DNA of 64,000 bases from NCBI RefSeq assembly GCF_018613855.1, contig NZ_JAGGPK010000033.1, forward strand, positions 18,839 through 82,838. Direction: 5' to 3'. The notes below the pieces were generated by a model that was not told the DNA's origin, did no database searches, and saw nothing but the letters and a program-made list of their open reading frames with translations. The position numbers and the translations under genes were made by a program. Positions 1-7,490 of the stretch are shown here, piece by piece (within the stretch, counting starts at the first letter, position 1; the number at the start of each line of letters is the position of its first letter). This DNA is from Arthrobacter sp. ISL-30 (GTDB taxonomy: Bacteria > Actinomycetota > Actinomycetes > Actinomycetales > Micrococcaceae).

Positions 1-1
1 C

Positions 2-142
2 GGGGTGTTCGTGGCCGGTTCCTTGGCATGGGGCATGATTTTTGATGGGTTCAGGCCAGACCGTTGGGATGTCATCGGGTCAGTGATCTGCCTCTTGGGA
101 GTGGCCGTAATCATGTTCGCCCCACGCAGCCAGGGCGGCTAG
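2..142 (+). CDS. YnfA/UPF0060 family membrane protein, C-terminal end
   Basis: The frame is open from the window edge to a TAG stop and encodes 46 residues. They include a GVFVAGS...W stretch, a DGFRPDRWD motif and a hydrophobic final helix ([14 protein letters not shown]). This is the usual C-terminus of the small four-helix YnfA (UPF0060) inner-membrane family. The start lies outside the window. The function of the family is poorly defined, although some members have been linked to small-molecule efflux. Confidence 0.7.
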   Translation, partial: GVFVAGSLAWGMIFDGFRPDRWDVIGSVICLLGVAVIMFAPRSQGG

Positions 143-272
143 GCCCTGGCCGACGACACAGAGGGCGGCTGGCTCAGGCGACGCGGCGAGTGCCGCCTGT
201 GAAAATGGACTGTACTCGACAATTTTTTGGCCCGGGCGATCTAACCACGGTGGCCATATCTTTCCCTTTTAC

Positions 273-656
273 TCAGAGGAACGGATCGATCTGGAGCTGG
301 CGGAAGCGTTCGAGGTTGTCTTCAAGGCCCCAGGCCTTGGCTATCAGGCCGTCTTCAAAGGTGAAGAAGTACACCTCATCGATATTCTCAAAGCGCAGCC
401 CGGTAGGGGGATGCCCCAACCAAGGGCCTATATGTGTTCCTGAACAGCGGAATCTGACCGCGATTGCGTCCTGGCTGGCAACCACTTGCACGATCTGCAT
501 CCGGGCGTCGGGGAACGAGGCACGGAAAGGTTCGATCCATCGCCGGGCAACCGGAGCCATTCGTGGCACGTAGAGTTCGTCCACCACACCAAGGTCACCC
601 CCGGCCAGGACTTCCTCGACGAGGCGGGTTATCACTGTGATCTGCGCCTGACTCAT
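273..656 (-). CDS. SnoaL-like / NTF2-fold ester cyclase family protein
   Basis: 127 residues, the normal size of a single SnoaL-like domain. The N-terminal helix (VITRLVEEVLAGGDLGVVDE) is followed by the family pattern of an RW..PFRASFPDA segment, a beta strand with AVRFRCSGTHIGPWLG and a C-terminal FEDGLIAKAW..D strand. A GGAGGC-like Shine-Dalgarno precedes the ATG. Members are cyclases or hydrolases of small molecules; the substrate cannot be read from sequence. It stands alone, next to the decayed end of the arsenic island. Confidence 0.75.
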   Translation of the reverse strand: MSQAQITVITRLVEEVLAGGDLGVVDELYVPRMAPVARRWIEPFRASFPDARMQIVQVVASQDAIAVRFRCSGTHIGPWLGHPPTGLRFENIDEVYFFTFEDGLIAKAWGLEDNLERFRQLQIDPFL

Positions 657-879
657 GTTGCCGCCTCCTAATGGCTTCTCAGTCCTTGGGAATATGCCCG
701 TGCGTGGAGCTGGTGTACAACCGGCAGCGGATGCTGAAAAAGCTCCAACGCGTCACCGCCGCCCTGGGACGAGGACTAACCCGGGAATCAGAAGAGTCCC
801 TATCCTTTGAAGATGGCCTTCCCTGACCGCTGGGATCCCTTCTTCCAGCCCGTGATGACCGTGGCGGAGGCTTACGCCT

Positions 880-1629
880 GAGGGCGGCCGCGGTGTAGTC
901 GATGCCGCGGGCCAGCAGCAGGGCGATGATGTTGAACGTGACGGCGTAGAGCGTGAAGGCCGCGAGGGCCAGCGTGGCCTGGAGCATCAGGAACCGCCGG
1001 TCCCGAGTGACCGCGCGGATGCCTGCATGGCGCTGGTGATGTCCTTGCGCGGGGAGTGGGACCAGCGGGCGTTGAAGAAGAACCAGTGCAACGGGACTGT
1101 GACGGCGACCATGATCCCGGCGAGTACAAGGTAGGTCCCGCGCCAGCCGAGCGGTTCGTTGAGGTAGGCGGTCAGCGGCGCGAACACCGTGGAGGCGAAG
1201 CCTGCGACCAGGGTCAGGACGGTCAGCGGACGGACCCGCGCGGGGCCGTACCAGCCGGTGATCCCGGCGAAGGACGGCTGGTACAGCACGGCCGCCTGGG
1301 CGGTCCCGGCGACCAGGCAGGCCGCGATGAACCAGGGCAGGGCCGGTGCGGTGCCGACCAGGACGAGGGCCGCTGTGCCGAGCACGGCGCCGGCGGTCAT
1401 GACTATGCGCGGCCGTGGCGGTCCAATCCAGCATCCGCCCGACCCGGATTCCGGGCAGGGCCGAGACGATTAGCCCGGCGGAAAACGCTGCCGTGATGGC
1501 GGTGTCGGACTAGCCGGTGTCTGCGGTGATCGGGCGGATGGAGACGGGAAGTGAGTAGTACAGCAGGCCCCAGCTGGTGGTCTGTGCGGTGCACAGGGCG
1601 GCCAGGCCGCCGGCGGGCGGGTCGCTCAT
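880..1629 (-). pseudogene. MFS transporter, broken (stop plus frameshifts)
   Basis: Reading from the ATG at 1629, an MFS N-terminus (TTSWGLLYYSLPVSI) runs into an in-frame TAG near 1511. The reading continues in the same sense through a typical TM2/loop (GLIVSALPGIRVGRMLD), then shifts frame near 1400. It shifts again near 1010, where hydrophobic helices resume (LALAAFTLYAVTFNIIALLL). The C-terminal half is missing. The ATG overlaps the stop of the acetyltransferase gene, so this was the third gene of an arsR operon. In arsenic loci such an MFS may export an organoarsenical; this is inference. Confidence 0.65.
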
Positions 1630-2176
1630 TGGGTGCCGGTGAGCGTGCTGCGCCGTTCAAGGAGCAGTGTGTCCTGCCAGTGCCCGGCGTTCGGGCCGTG
1701 GCCCATGCGGGCGATCTTCTCCCGGATGCCGACGACGCGGAACCCCAGCCGCTCGTGCAAGGAGAGGCTGGCGGTGTTTCGGGAAAGATGCTGGACTGGA
1801 TGGTCCAGATCCCGCCGGCCTCGGTCGAGTCAATCAGCGCCCCGAGCAGGATGCGCCCCACGCCGCGTCCGCGGGCCTGGGGTGCGATGTAGATGGAGTG
1901 CTCCACGACGCCCCGGTACACCTCCCGGGCGGAAACGGGGGAAACCGCGGCCCAGCCCAGAACCCGGGCCCGGTCGTCGGCGACGAGCCGGTGGCCGCAG
2001 AGCCGGCCGGCGTCAAAGGCCTCCCATGTTCGCGGTTCGCTTTCGAACGTCGCCTGCCCGGTGGCGATACCGGCAGCGTAGATGGAATGGACAGCCTCCC
2101 AGTCCGCGGCGCGCATCTGTCGGACAGCCACAGGGGTATCGGGTCCGGCTGCCCCTTGGAGGGCCGGGGTGGTCAC
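1626..2176 (-). pseudogene. ArsN-like GNAT acetyltransferase, single frameshift
   Basis: A GTG start overlaps the arsR stop (GTGA). The product has the phosphinothricin/arsinothricin N-acetyltransferase pattern: AVRQMRAADWEAVHSIYAAG, then VEHSIYIAPQARGRGVG (the acetyl-CoA loop), then a strand ending in QSSIFPE. One base is missing in an A run near 1785. If it is restored, the other frame continues with the expected LHERLGFRVVGIREK and ends at 1626 with 183 residues. ArsN1 proteins acetylate and detoxify arsinothricin or phosphinothricin; the arsR operon context supports that reading. The frameshift may be a sequencing error. Confidence 0.7.
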
Positions 2177-2520
2177 AGGCCGGTGAGGAGCCCGGCGGTC
2201 CGCTCCAGCGCACCCGGGACCAGGGAATAGTAGGCCCAGGTGCCGCGCTTTTCGCGGTGCAGCAGACCGGCATCGACCAGGATCTTCAGATGGTGGGAGA
2301 CGGTGGGCTGGCCAAGATCCAGCGGCGCCGTCAGGTCGCACACGCACGACTCGCCGGATTCATCCGCCTTGACGATGGAGAGCAGCCGCAAACGGTTCGG
2401 ATCGGACAGTGCCTTGAAGACGAGGGCTTTCTGCCTCGCATCCTCCTCGCTCAACCCGGCAGCCGAAGGTGCGCAGCAGGAGGCATCGGCCGCCGGTGCA
2501 GCTGTTTGCAGAGAGCTCAT
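2173..2520 (-). CDS. arsR: ArsR/SmtB-family As(III)-responsive repressor
   Basis: 115 residues from the ATG at 2520. A winged-helix core (ALSDPNRLRLLSIV, then the recognition helix LGQPTVSHHLKILVDAGLL) is preceded by an N-terminal Cys15-Cys16 pair, and Cys59 and Cys61 lie at the start of the following helix. An N-terminal Cys pair plus one more Cys is the As(III) site described for the Corynebacterium glutamicum type of ArsR, so release of DNA by arsenite is expected. The gene heads the acetyltransferase/MFS operon. An upstream in-frame ATG at 2547 is less likely because it would lie within the operator. Confidence 0.9.
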   Translation of the reverse strand: MSSLQTAAPAADASCCAPSAAGLSEEDARQKALVFKALSDPNRLRLLSIVKADESGESCVCDLTAPLDLGQPTVSHHLKILVDAGLLHREKRGTWAYYSLVPGALERTAGLLTGL

Positions 2521-2539
2521 GTCCCCATTATGCCTCCAT

Positions 2540-2555
2540 ATTGACATTCATCAAT
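2540..2555. promoter_or_regulatory. ArsR operator, arsR promoter
   Basis: The site is ATTGACATTCATCAAT, a perfect ATTGA-N6-TCAAT inverted repeat 20 bp upstream of arsR. The same element recurs at 4482-4497, with one mismatch at 4519-4534. On the minus strand a TTGATG / 17 bp / ATAATG promoter overlaps it, which fits autorepression. Confidence 0.75.
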
Positions 2556-2583
2556 ATTCAGGTGAGTGGGGCGGCGGGCTCCT

Positions 2584-2991
2584 TCAAAGTTCGCTGGCCA
2601 GTTCCTGGACTGCGGCATCGATCTGGTTCCGCAGCGGCCGGATGCCCTCAATGTCCCAGCCAAGGGGATCGGGGAAGGACCAGCCCACGAGCCTTCCGGC
2701 GGGCGGGGCGGGGAGTTTGAGGCCGGGCTTCATTGTGACCACAACGTCCGCTTCACGCAGATCCGCTTCGGTGACCCGCCGCGGGATGCGGCCGCTGATG
2801 TCGATGCCGAGTTCGCCCAGTGATGTGGCCACGGCTTCGCTGACGTGTTCGGACGGGTCGGTTCCCGCGGAGCGGACTTCGAACCGGTCTTTGGTCCGGT
2901 GTGCCATGAGGGCTGAGGCGAGCTGGGAGCGGCCCGCGTTGTGCTCGCATAGGAACAGGATGACTTGTTTGCTCACAGGCCCGCCCGTCAT
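2584..2991 (-). CDS. Low-molecular-weight PTP-family arsenate reductase-like protein (aqpS partner)
   Basis: 135 residues. The P-loop is LCEHNAGRSQ (Cys15, Arg21) and a FPDP motif near the C-terminus carries the general-acid Asp, giving the complete LMW-PTP fold. It lacks the GCGDxC resolving cysteines present in the ArsC at 4622, so the redox partner must differ or the protein is a phosphatase-like variant. The ATG overlaps the aqpS stop (ATGA), so the two are translationally coupled; a GTG at 2976 is the alternative start. Confidence 0.85.
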   Translation of the reverse strand: MTGGPVSKQVILFLCEHNAGRSQLASALMAHRTKDRFEVRSAGTDPSEHVSEAVATSLGELGIDISGRIPRRVTEADLREADVVVTMKPGLKLPAPPAGRLVGWSFPDPLGWDIEGIRPLRNQIDAAVQELASEL

Positions 2992-3728
2992 GAGCCGGAC
3001 TTCTCGGCGTTGTGGGGGATGACAACATCGTCGGCGGATTGGCCCACAGACGGGAACAGGACAAGCAGCAGACCCATGCCGGCTGCCGCGCCGAGCAGCT
3101 GTGCGAGGACGAAGCCGGGAACGGAGCCAGGTGCGATGCCGGCGAAGGTGTCGCTGAACATGCGGCCGACCGTCACGGCCGGGTTCGCGAACGAGGTCGA
3201 GGACGTGAACCAGTAGGCGGCTCCGATATAGGCGCCGACAGCCGGGGCGGCGAGGACGCCGCGGGAGGTACGGGCCAGGGCGAAGATCAAAAGGATCAGC
3301 CCGGCGGTAGCGACGACCTCGCCGAGAAGATGCCCGCCGGTCACCCGCTCCTTGCTGGACATGGAGGTTCCCACGTCGAACATGGCGTTCGCGAGCACGC
3401 TTCCGCTGACCGCACCGACGGTCTGGGCGGCCACGTAGGTGCCCAGCTCCGGCAGGGTCAGCCCCGCACCGCTGCGCCGGCCGAGGATCCAGTCTGCCAG
3501 TGAGACCACGGGGTTGAAGTGGGCGCCGCTGACCGGCCCGAGCATCAGAATCAGCACGGTCAGGCCGAACACGGTGGCGGTGCTGTTTTCGAGCAGCTGC
3601 AGGCCGACGTCGCCCGGGGAGAGCTGTTCGGCTGCGATCCCGGAGCCGACGACGATGGTCACGAGAAGGCTGGTGCCGAGCAGTTCGGCGATGGCACGGC
3701 GCCACAGCGGCGGCTGGGAGAGATTCAT
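2988..3728 (-). CDS. aqpS: AqpS-like aquaglyceroporin (MIP family)
   Basis: 246 residues with six hydrophobic segments and the two half-helix boxes of the MIP family: HFNPVV at 70-75 and FANPAV at 180-185. Aquaglyceroporins next to arsR and arsC act as downhill As(III) channels: arsenate is reduced inside and arsenite leaves through AqpS. No Acr3 or ArsB pump is visible in the window, so this may be the arsenite exit route. Only 45 bp separate it from the divergent ArsR-ArsC fusion gene. Confidence 0.88.
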   Translation of the reverse strand: MNLSQPPLWRRAIAELLGTSLLVTIVVGSGIAAEQLSPGDVGLQLLENSTATVFGLTVLILMLGPVSGAHFNPVVSLADWILGRRSGAGLTLPELGTYVAAQTVGAVSGSVLANAMFDVGTSMSSKERVTGGHLLGEVVATAGLILLIFALARTSRGVLAAPAVGAYIGAAYWFTSSTSFANPAVTVGRMFSDTFAGIAPGSVPGFVLAQLLGAAAGMGLLLVLFPSVGQSADDVVIPHNAEKSGS

Positions 3729-3737
3729 GGCACCAGC

Positions 3738-3769
3738 TTGACCTAAAGAAGTACCTCAGTCAAACTTGA
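3738..3769. promoter_or_regulatory. Divergent control region between aqpS and arsR-arsC fusion
   Basis: Within the 45-bp gap are a TCAA-AC-TTGA near-palindrome (3760-3769) and a wider TTGAC (3738-3742) ... GTCAA (3759-3763) inverted pair. The half sites resemble the TTGA/TCAA halves of the ArsR boxes at 2540 and 4482. The fusion regulator at 3774 is the natural ligand; this is inferred from position. Confidence 0.45.
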
Positions 3770-3773
3770 GACA

Positions 3774-4445
3774 ATGAGTACTGAGCGAATTGACCTCGGG
3801 ATGCGCGTCGCCAAACATGCTGCCCTGGCCGACGCAGCGCGCTTGCGCATCGTAGACCTCCTGACTCTGGGGGACCTGTCCCCGACGGAGCTTCAGGCCG
3901 AGCTGGGAATGGCTTCGAACCTGCTCTCCCACCATCTGCGCACTCTGGAAGACGCGCAGCTGGTGACCCGGCACCGCTCGGAGGCGGACAGGCGCCGAAG
4001 CTACATCCGGCTCGCCGCCGGCGCCCTGGACGGGCTTGCCCCGGGGGCTGAATATGGCACTCGCCGCATTGTTTTCGTCTGCACCCGAAACAGCGCCCGG
4101 TCGCAGCTGGCTGCCGCGCTCTGGCAGCAGGTCAGCGAAATCCCCTCCGCCTCCGCGGGAACACATCCCGCAGACCGGATCGCCCGGGGCGCCATCGACG
4201 TCGCCAGCCGCCACGGCCTCAACCTGCCGGACGCGGCTCCGCGCCGCCTCGACCAGGTCCTGGGGGAAGGGGACTTCATCGTGACCGTGTGCGACAACGC
4301 CCACGAGGAACTGACAGGCCTCGGGGGCGTGCATTGGTCCGTCCCCGATCCCGTTCGGCTGGGAACCTCCGAGGCGTTCGAGCGCGCCTACGAGGATATC
4401 TCCCGCCGCATCGATGACTTCGTGCCGCGCCTTACCGCGGCCTGA
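3774..4445 (+). CDS. ArsR-family regulator fused to an ArsC/LMW-PTP domain
   Basis: 223 residues. Residues 1-90 are a winged-helix ArsR domain (LADAARLRIVDLL, recognition helix MASNLLSHHLRTLEDAQLV). Residues 97-223 are a full LMW-PTP/ArsC domain with P-loop FVCTRNSARS (Cys103, Arg109) and a VPDPVR motif for the acid Asp. The HTH half has no obvious As(III)-binding cysteines, so sensing may lie in the reductase half. It sits divergent to aqpS and before the main ars operon. Joined regulator-reductase proteins are known in actinobacterial ars loci, but their mechanism is little studied. Confidence 0.85.
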   Translation: MSTERIDLGMRVAKHAALADAARLRIVDLLTLGDLSPTELQAELGMASNLLSHHLRTLEDAQLVTRHRSEADRRRSYIRLAAGALDGLAPGAEYGTRRIVFVCTRNSARSQLAAALWQQVSEIPSASAGTHPADRIARGAIDVASRHGLNLPDAAPRRLDQVLGEGDFIVTVCDNAHEELTGLGGVHWSVPDPVRLGTSEAFERAYEDISRRIDDFVPRLTAA

Positions 4446-4481
4446 CCTCCGTTCATCGCAGGCGAAGCGGCATGAAACCAC

Positions 4482-4534
4482 ATTGACATCCATCAATGTT
4501 CGCGGTGATACTCCATATATCGACCCTCATCAAT
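4482..4534 (+). promoter_or_regulatory. ars operon promoter with two ArsR boxes
   Basis: Box 1 (4482-4497) is ATTGACATCCATCAAT. Box 2 (4519-4534) is ATCGA-N6-TCAAT, 37 bp downstream. A near-consensus promoter, TTGACA (4483-4488) / 17 bp / TGATAC (4506-4511), has its -35 inside box 1, and box 2 lies at the expected transcription start. Occupation of both boxes would block the plus-strand arsC-trxB operon. Confidence 0.75.
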
Positions 4535-4621
4535 ATTTCCTATGGTCGACGGCGAGCACGGAGACATCAACGAGGCCAGCACTACCCGACCGTTATCAAC
4601 ATCAACACCAGGAGAATCCCC

Positions 4622-5044
4622 GTGAGTACCGAAACCGCCAAGAAGCCCTCCGTCCTGTTCGTCTGTGTCCACAACGCCGGCCGTTCCCAGATGGCCGCCG
4701 CGTTCCTGACCACCCTGGGCAAGGGCGAGATCGAGGTCCGCTCCGCGGGCTCCCAGCCCGCTGACAAGATCAACCCCGCAGCGGTCGAGGCCATGGCAGA
4801 GCTGGGCATCGACATGTCTGCCGAGGTCCCCAAGGTCCTCACCACCGAAGCCGTTAAGGAATCCGACGTCGTGATCACCATGGGCTGCGGCGACGAATGC
4901 CCGTACTTCCCCGGCAAGCGCTACGAGGACTGGGTCCTGGAGGATCCCGCGGGCAAGGGCGTTCAGTCCGTCCGACCGATCCGCGACGAGATCAAGACCC
5001 GCATCCAGGACCTGATTGCCTCCCTGGCCCCCGCCGCCAAGTAA
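4622..5044 (+). CDS. arsC: Arsenate reductase, thioredoxin-coupled type
   Basis: 140 residues from the GTG at 4622 (AGGAG 8 bp upstream); the frame is open further upstream but that part overlaps the promoter. The P-loop is FVCVHNAGRS (Cys15, Arg21). Cys89 and Cys93 in MGCGDEC form the resolving pair used by the triple-cysteine, thioredoxin-linked ArsC enzymes (pI258 ArsC, C. glutamicum ArsC1'). The gene is followed at 29 bp by a thioredoxin reductase gene, which fits that electron route. Reaction: arsenate to arsenite. Confidence 0.9.
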   Translation: MSTETAKKPSVLFVCVHNAGRSQMAAAFLTTLGKGEIEVRSAGSQPADKINPAAVEAMAELGIDMSAEVPKVLTTEAVKESDVVITMGCGDECPYFPGKRYEDWVLEDPAGKGVQSVRPIRDEIKTRIQDLIASLAPAAK

Positions 5045-5073
5045 ACGACCCTCCCAACTTCCAGGAGCACCAC

Positions 5074-6087
5074 GTGAGCACCAAAGACAGCGCCCAGAGC
5101 CCCAAGGCAGTGAACGCCGAACAGCTGATCATCATCGGCTCCGGCCCCGCCGGCTACACCGCGGCGGTCTACGCCGCCCGGGCCGGCCTGAAACCGCTGG
5201 TGCTGGCCGGCTCGGTCACTGCCGGCGGCGCGCTGATGAACACCACCGAGGTGGAGAACTTCCCCGGTTTCCCGGGCGGCGTTCAGGGCCCGGAGCTGAT
5301 GGACGGCCTGCAGCAGCAGGCCGAGAAGTTCGGCGCCCAGGTGGTGTTCGACGACGCCATCGAGGTCCAGCTGAAGGGTCACCTCAAGCGCGTTGTCACC
5401 GGCGGCGGCGAGACCTACGAGGCCCCGGCCGTCATTCTGGCCACCGGCTCCGCGTACAAGGAACTCGGCCTGGCCGAGGAAAAGAAGTTCAGCGGCCACG
5501 GGGTCTCCTGGTGCGCCACCTGCGACGGGTTCTTCTTCCGCGACCAGGACATCATCGTGGTGGGCGGCGGTGATTCCGCGATGGAAGAAGCCACCTTCCT
5601 GACCAGGTTCGGCAAGACGGTGACCGTCGTCGTGCGCAAGGACGAGCTGCGCGCCTCCCGCATCATGGCCCAGCGGGCCAAGGACAACCCGAAGATCAGC
5701 TTCGCCTGGAATTCTGCCGTCACGGCGATTCACGGCGATGGCAAGGTCAGCGGCGTCACCCTGACGGACACCCGCACCGGCGACACCCGGCAGCAGCCCG
5801 CCACCGGGCTGTTCGTGGCGATCGGGCACGTGCCGCGGACCGAGCTGGTGGCGGGGCAGGTGGAGCTGGACGCCGAGGGCTACATCAAGGTGGATTCGCC
5901 CACCACGTGCACCAACCTCTCCGGCGTGTTCGCGTGCGGGGACGCAGTGGACCACCGCTACCGCCAGGCCATCACCGCCGCCGGCACCGGCTGCGCTGCT
6001 GCCCTTGACGCCGAGCGCTACCTCGCAGCGTTAGAGGACGCGGACAGCATCGCTACGGCGCTGGTCGAGGAACCCACCCACGCCTGA
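5074..6087 (+). CDS. trxB: Thioredoxin reductase (ars operon)
   Basis: 337 residues from GTG with AGGAG upstream. It has an FAD-binding GSGPAGYTAA near the N-terminus, the redox pair WCATCDG (Cys147/Cys150), an NADPH-binding GGGDSAMEEA and a C-terminal ACGDAVD FAD contact. This is a complete low-molecular-weight TrxB. Its place directly behind arsC suggests it regenerates thioredoxin for arsenate reduction. No thioredoxin gene is next to it, so the partner would be encoded elsewhere. Confidence 0.92.
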   Translation: MSTKDSAQSPKAVNAEQLIIIGSGPAGYTAAVYAARAGLKPLVLAGSVTAGGALMNTTEVENFPGFPGGVQGPELMDGLQQQAEKFGAQVVFDDAIEVQLKGHLKRVVTGGGETYEAPAVILATGSAYKELGLAEEKKFSGHGVSWCATCDGFFFRDQDIIVVGGGDSAMEEATFLTRFGKTVTVVVRKDELRASRIMAQRAKDNPKISFAWNSAVTAIHGDGKVSGVTLTDTRTGDTRQQPATGLFVAIGHVPRTELVAGQVELDAEGYIKVDSPTTCTNLSGVFACGDAVDHRYRQAITAAGTGCAAALDAERYLAALEDADSIATALVEEPTHA

Positions 6088-6116
6088 ATCCCTGAGCAGG
6101 GGAGGGGGTGAGCTGA

Positions 6117-6179
6117 ATGAACAGAGGATGCTGCGGCGACTCAGGCTGCTGCGACGAGGATCAGAACTGCTGCTGCTAG
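6117..6179 (+). CDS. Cys-rich 20-residue micro-ORF (leader peptide or As-binding peptide)
   Basis: ATG to TAG encodes 20 residues, of which seven are Cys: Cys5-6, Cys11-12 and a terminal Cys18-19-20. A strong GGAGGGGG Shine-Dalgarno lies about 8 bp upstream. It falls between trxB and the FAD oxidoreductase, and a 12-bp perfect GC hairpin follows 14 bp after the stop. Two readings are possible: a cysteine-responsive attenuator leader, as described for polycysteine short ORFs in mycobacteria, or a small trivalent-arsenic chelator. It is too short for most gene finders. Confidence 0.6.
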   Translation: MNRGCCGDSGCCDEDQNCCC

Positions 6180-6193
6180 GCACCACCCCCGAG

Positions 6194-6233
6194 GCCTGCC
6201 GGCCCCGCTCCACCACGAACAGGGCCGGCAGGC
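6194..6233 (+). terminator. 12-bp perfect hairpin, possible attenuator
   Basis: GCCTGCCGGCCC (6194-6205) pairs perfectly with GGGCCGGCAGGC (6222-6233) around a 16-nt loop. No U-run follows, so it is a pause or Rho-dependent attenuator candidate rather than a classical terminator. It lies between the Cys-rich micro-ORF and the FAD oxidoreductase start at 6273. Confidence 0.55.
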
Positions 6234-6272
6234 CCGGCCCCACACACCACTGACCGATAAGAGAGGAACACC

Positions 6273-7454
6273 ATGGATGGACAGACCAGCCTTCCCGTCG
6301 CCATCATCGGCGCCGGCCCCGTCGGGCTCGCCGCCGCCGCGCACCTGCTCGAACGCGGCCTGGAACCGCTCATCCTGGAAGCCGGCCCCACCGCCGGTGC
6401 GGCCATCGAACAATGGCGCCACATCCGCCTCTTCTCCCCGTGGCGATACAACCTCGACGCCGCCACCGTCCGCCTCCTCGAGGCCTCCGGCTGGGAAACA
6501 CCGCGCCTGACTGCGCTGCCCTACGGCGGCGAGCTGGTCGACGACTACCTGGCACCGCTGGCAGCGCTGCCCGCGCTCAGCTGCCGGCTGCAGACCGGCG
6601 CCCGGGTCGTCTCCGTGACACGGCAGGGCATTGACAAGACCCACTCCCGCAACCGAGAGAACACCCCCTTCACCGTCCGCGTCCAAGACACCGATGGCGC
6701 CGTCCGGGAGATCACCGCAGCGGGGGTCATCGACGCCTCCGGCACTTGGTCCACACGCAACCCGCTGGGCACCTCCGGCCTCCCGGCCAAAGGTGAGAGT
6801 GCCGCCGACGGGCGGATCTCTTCACCGCTTCCCGACGTCCTTGGCCGGGACCGGGACTCCTTCGCCGGATGCCGCGTGCTCGTCGTCGGCGCCGGCCACT
6901 CCGCGGCCAACACCCTGATCAACCTCGCCGACCTGACCAAAGCCGAACCCGGCACCACCATCCTGTGGGCCATCCGGGGCGCCTCCGCCGCGAAGGTCTA
7001 CGGCGGCGGCGACCTTGACGGGCTGCCCGCCCGCGGCCAGCTCGGCTCCCGGCTCCGCCGCCTCGTCGAAGCCGGCACTATCGAACTGCACACCGGATTC
7101 GGCATCAGCTCCTTCAAATCCCTCGACTCCCACGTCACCATCGAGGCCGTCGACGGCCGCACCCTGGACGCGGACATCATCGTCCCCTGCACCGGGTTCC
7201 GGCCTGACCTGGACATCCTGCGCGAACTCCGGCTCGAACTGGACCCGGCCGTGGAAGCACCCCGGGAACTCGGCCCGAACCTCGGGCTCCCAGAGACCGG
7301 GGTGTGCTCCACCGACGCCGGCAGCAGCTGCGACGTCCCCGCCGCCGCCACCGCCAGCGCAGGCTCCGAAGCCGACGGGTGCTGCACAGTCCCGGAACCC
7401 GTGCTCATCGGATTCCAGACCGGCCTGGCTCACGGCCGCTCCGGCAACAACTGA
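6273..7454 (+). CDS. FAD-dependent oxidoreductase of ars operons (ArsO-like flavoprotein)
   Basis: 393 residues. It has an N-terminal FAD Rossmann motif (IIGAGPVGLAAAAHL), a second dinucleotide motif (VLVVGAGHSAANTLINLA) and an IIVPCTGFRPDLD stretch. The C-terminal tail is Cys-bearing (GVCSTDAGSSC, then GCCTVPEP). Related flavoproteins in ars clusters carry a longer FAD-cap region before such a tail. Here RELGPNLGLPETGVCS joins the two directly, so an in-frame deletion of several dozen residues is likely. Its role in arsenic metabolism is unproven; it is probably co-transcribed with the arsC genes downstream. Confidence 0.8.
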   Translation: MDGQTSLPVAIIGAGPVGLAAAAHLLERGLEPLILEAGPTAGAAIEQWRHIRLFSPWRYNLDAATVRLLEASGWETPRLTALPYGGELVDDYLAPLAALPALSCRLQTGARVVSVTRQGIDKTHSRNRENTPFTVRVQDTDGAVREITAAGVIDASGTWSTRNPLGTSGLPAKGESAADGRISSPLPDVLGRDRDSFAGCRVLVVGAGHSAANTLINLADLTKAEPGTTILWAIRGASAAKVYGGGDLDGLPARGQLGSRLRRLVEAGTIELHTGFGISSFKSLDSHVTIEAVDGRTLDADIIVPCTGFRPDLDILRELRLELDPAVEAPRELGPNLGLPETGVCSTDAGSSCDVPAAATASAGSEADGCCTVPEPVLIGFQTGLAHGRSGNN

Positions 7455-7490
7455 CACCCTCCGTCGGCCCAAGTAGAACGGACACATGCG

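Noticed and set aside
4963..5955. Long open minus-strand frame opposite trxB
   Set aside because: Antisense shadow of a GC-rich gene: the plus-strand product has full TrxB motifs, while the minus product is His/Gly/Asp-rich with no domain.
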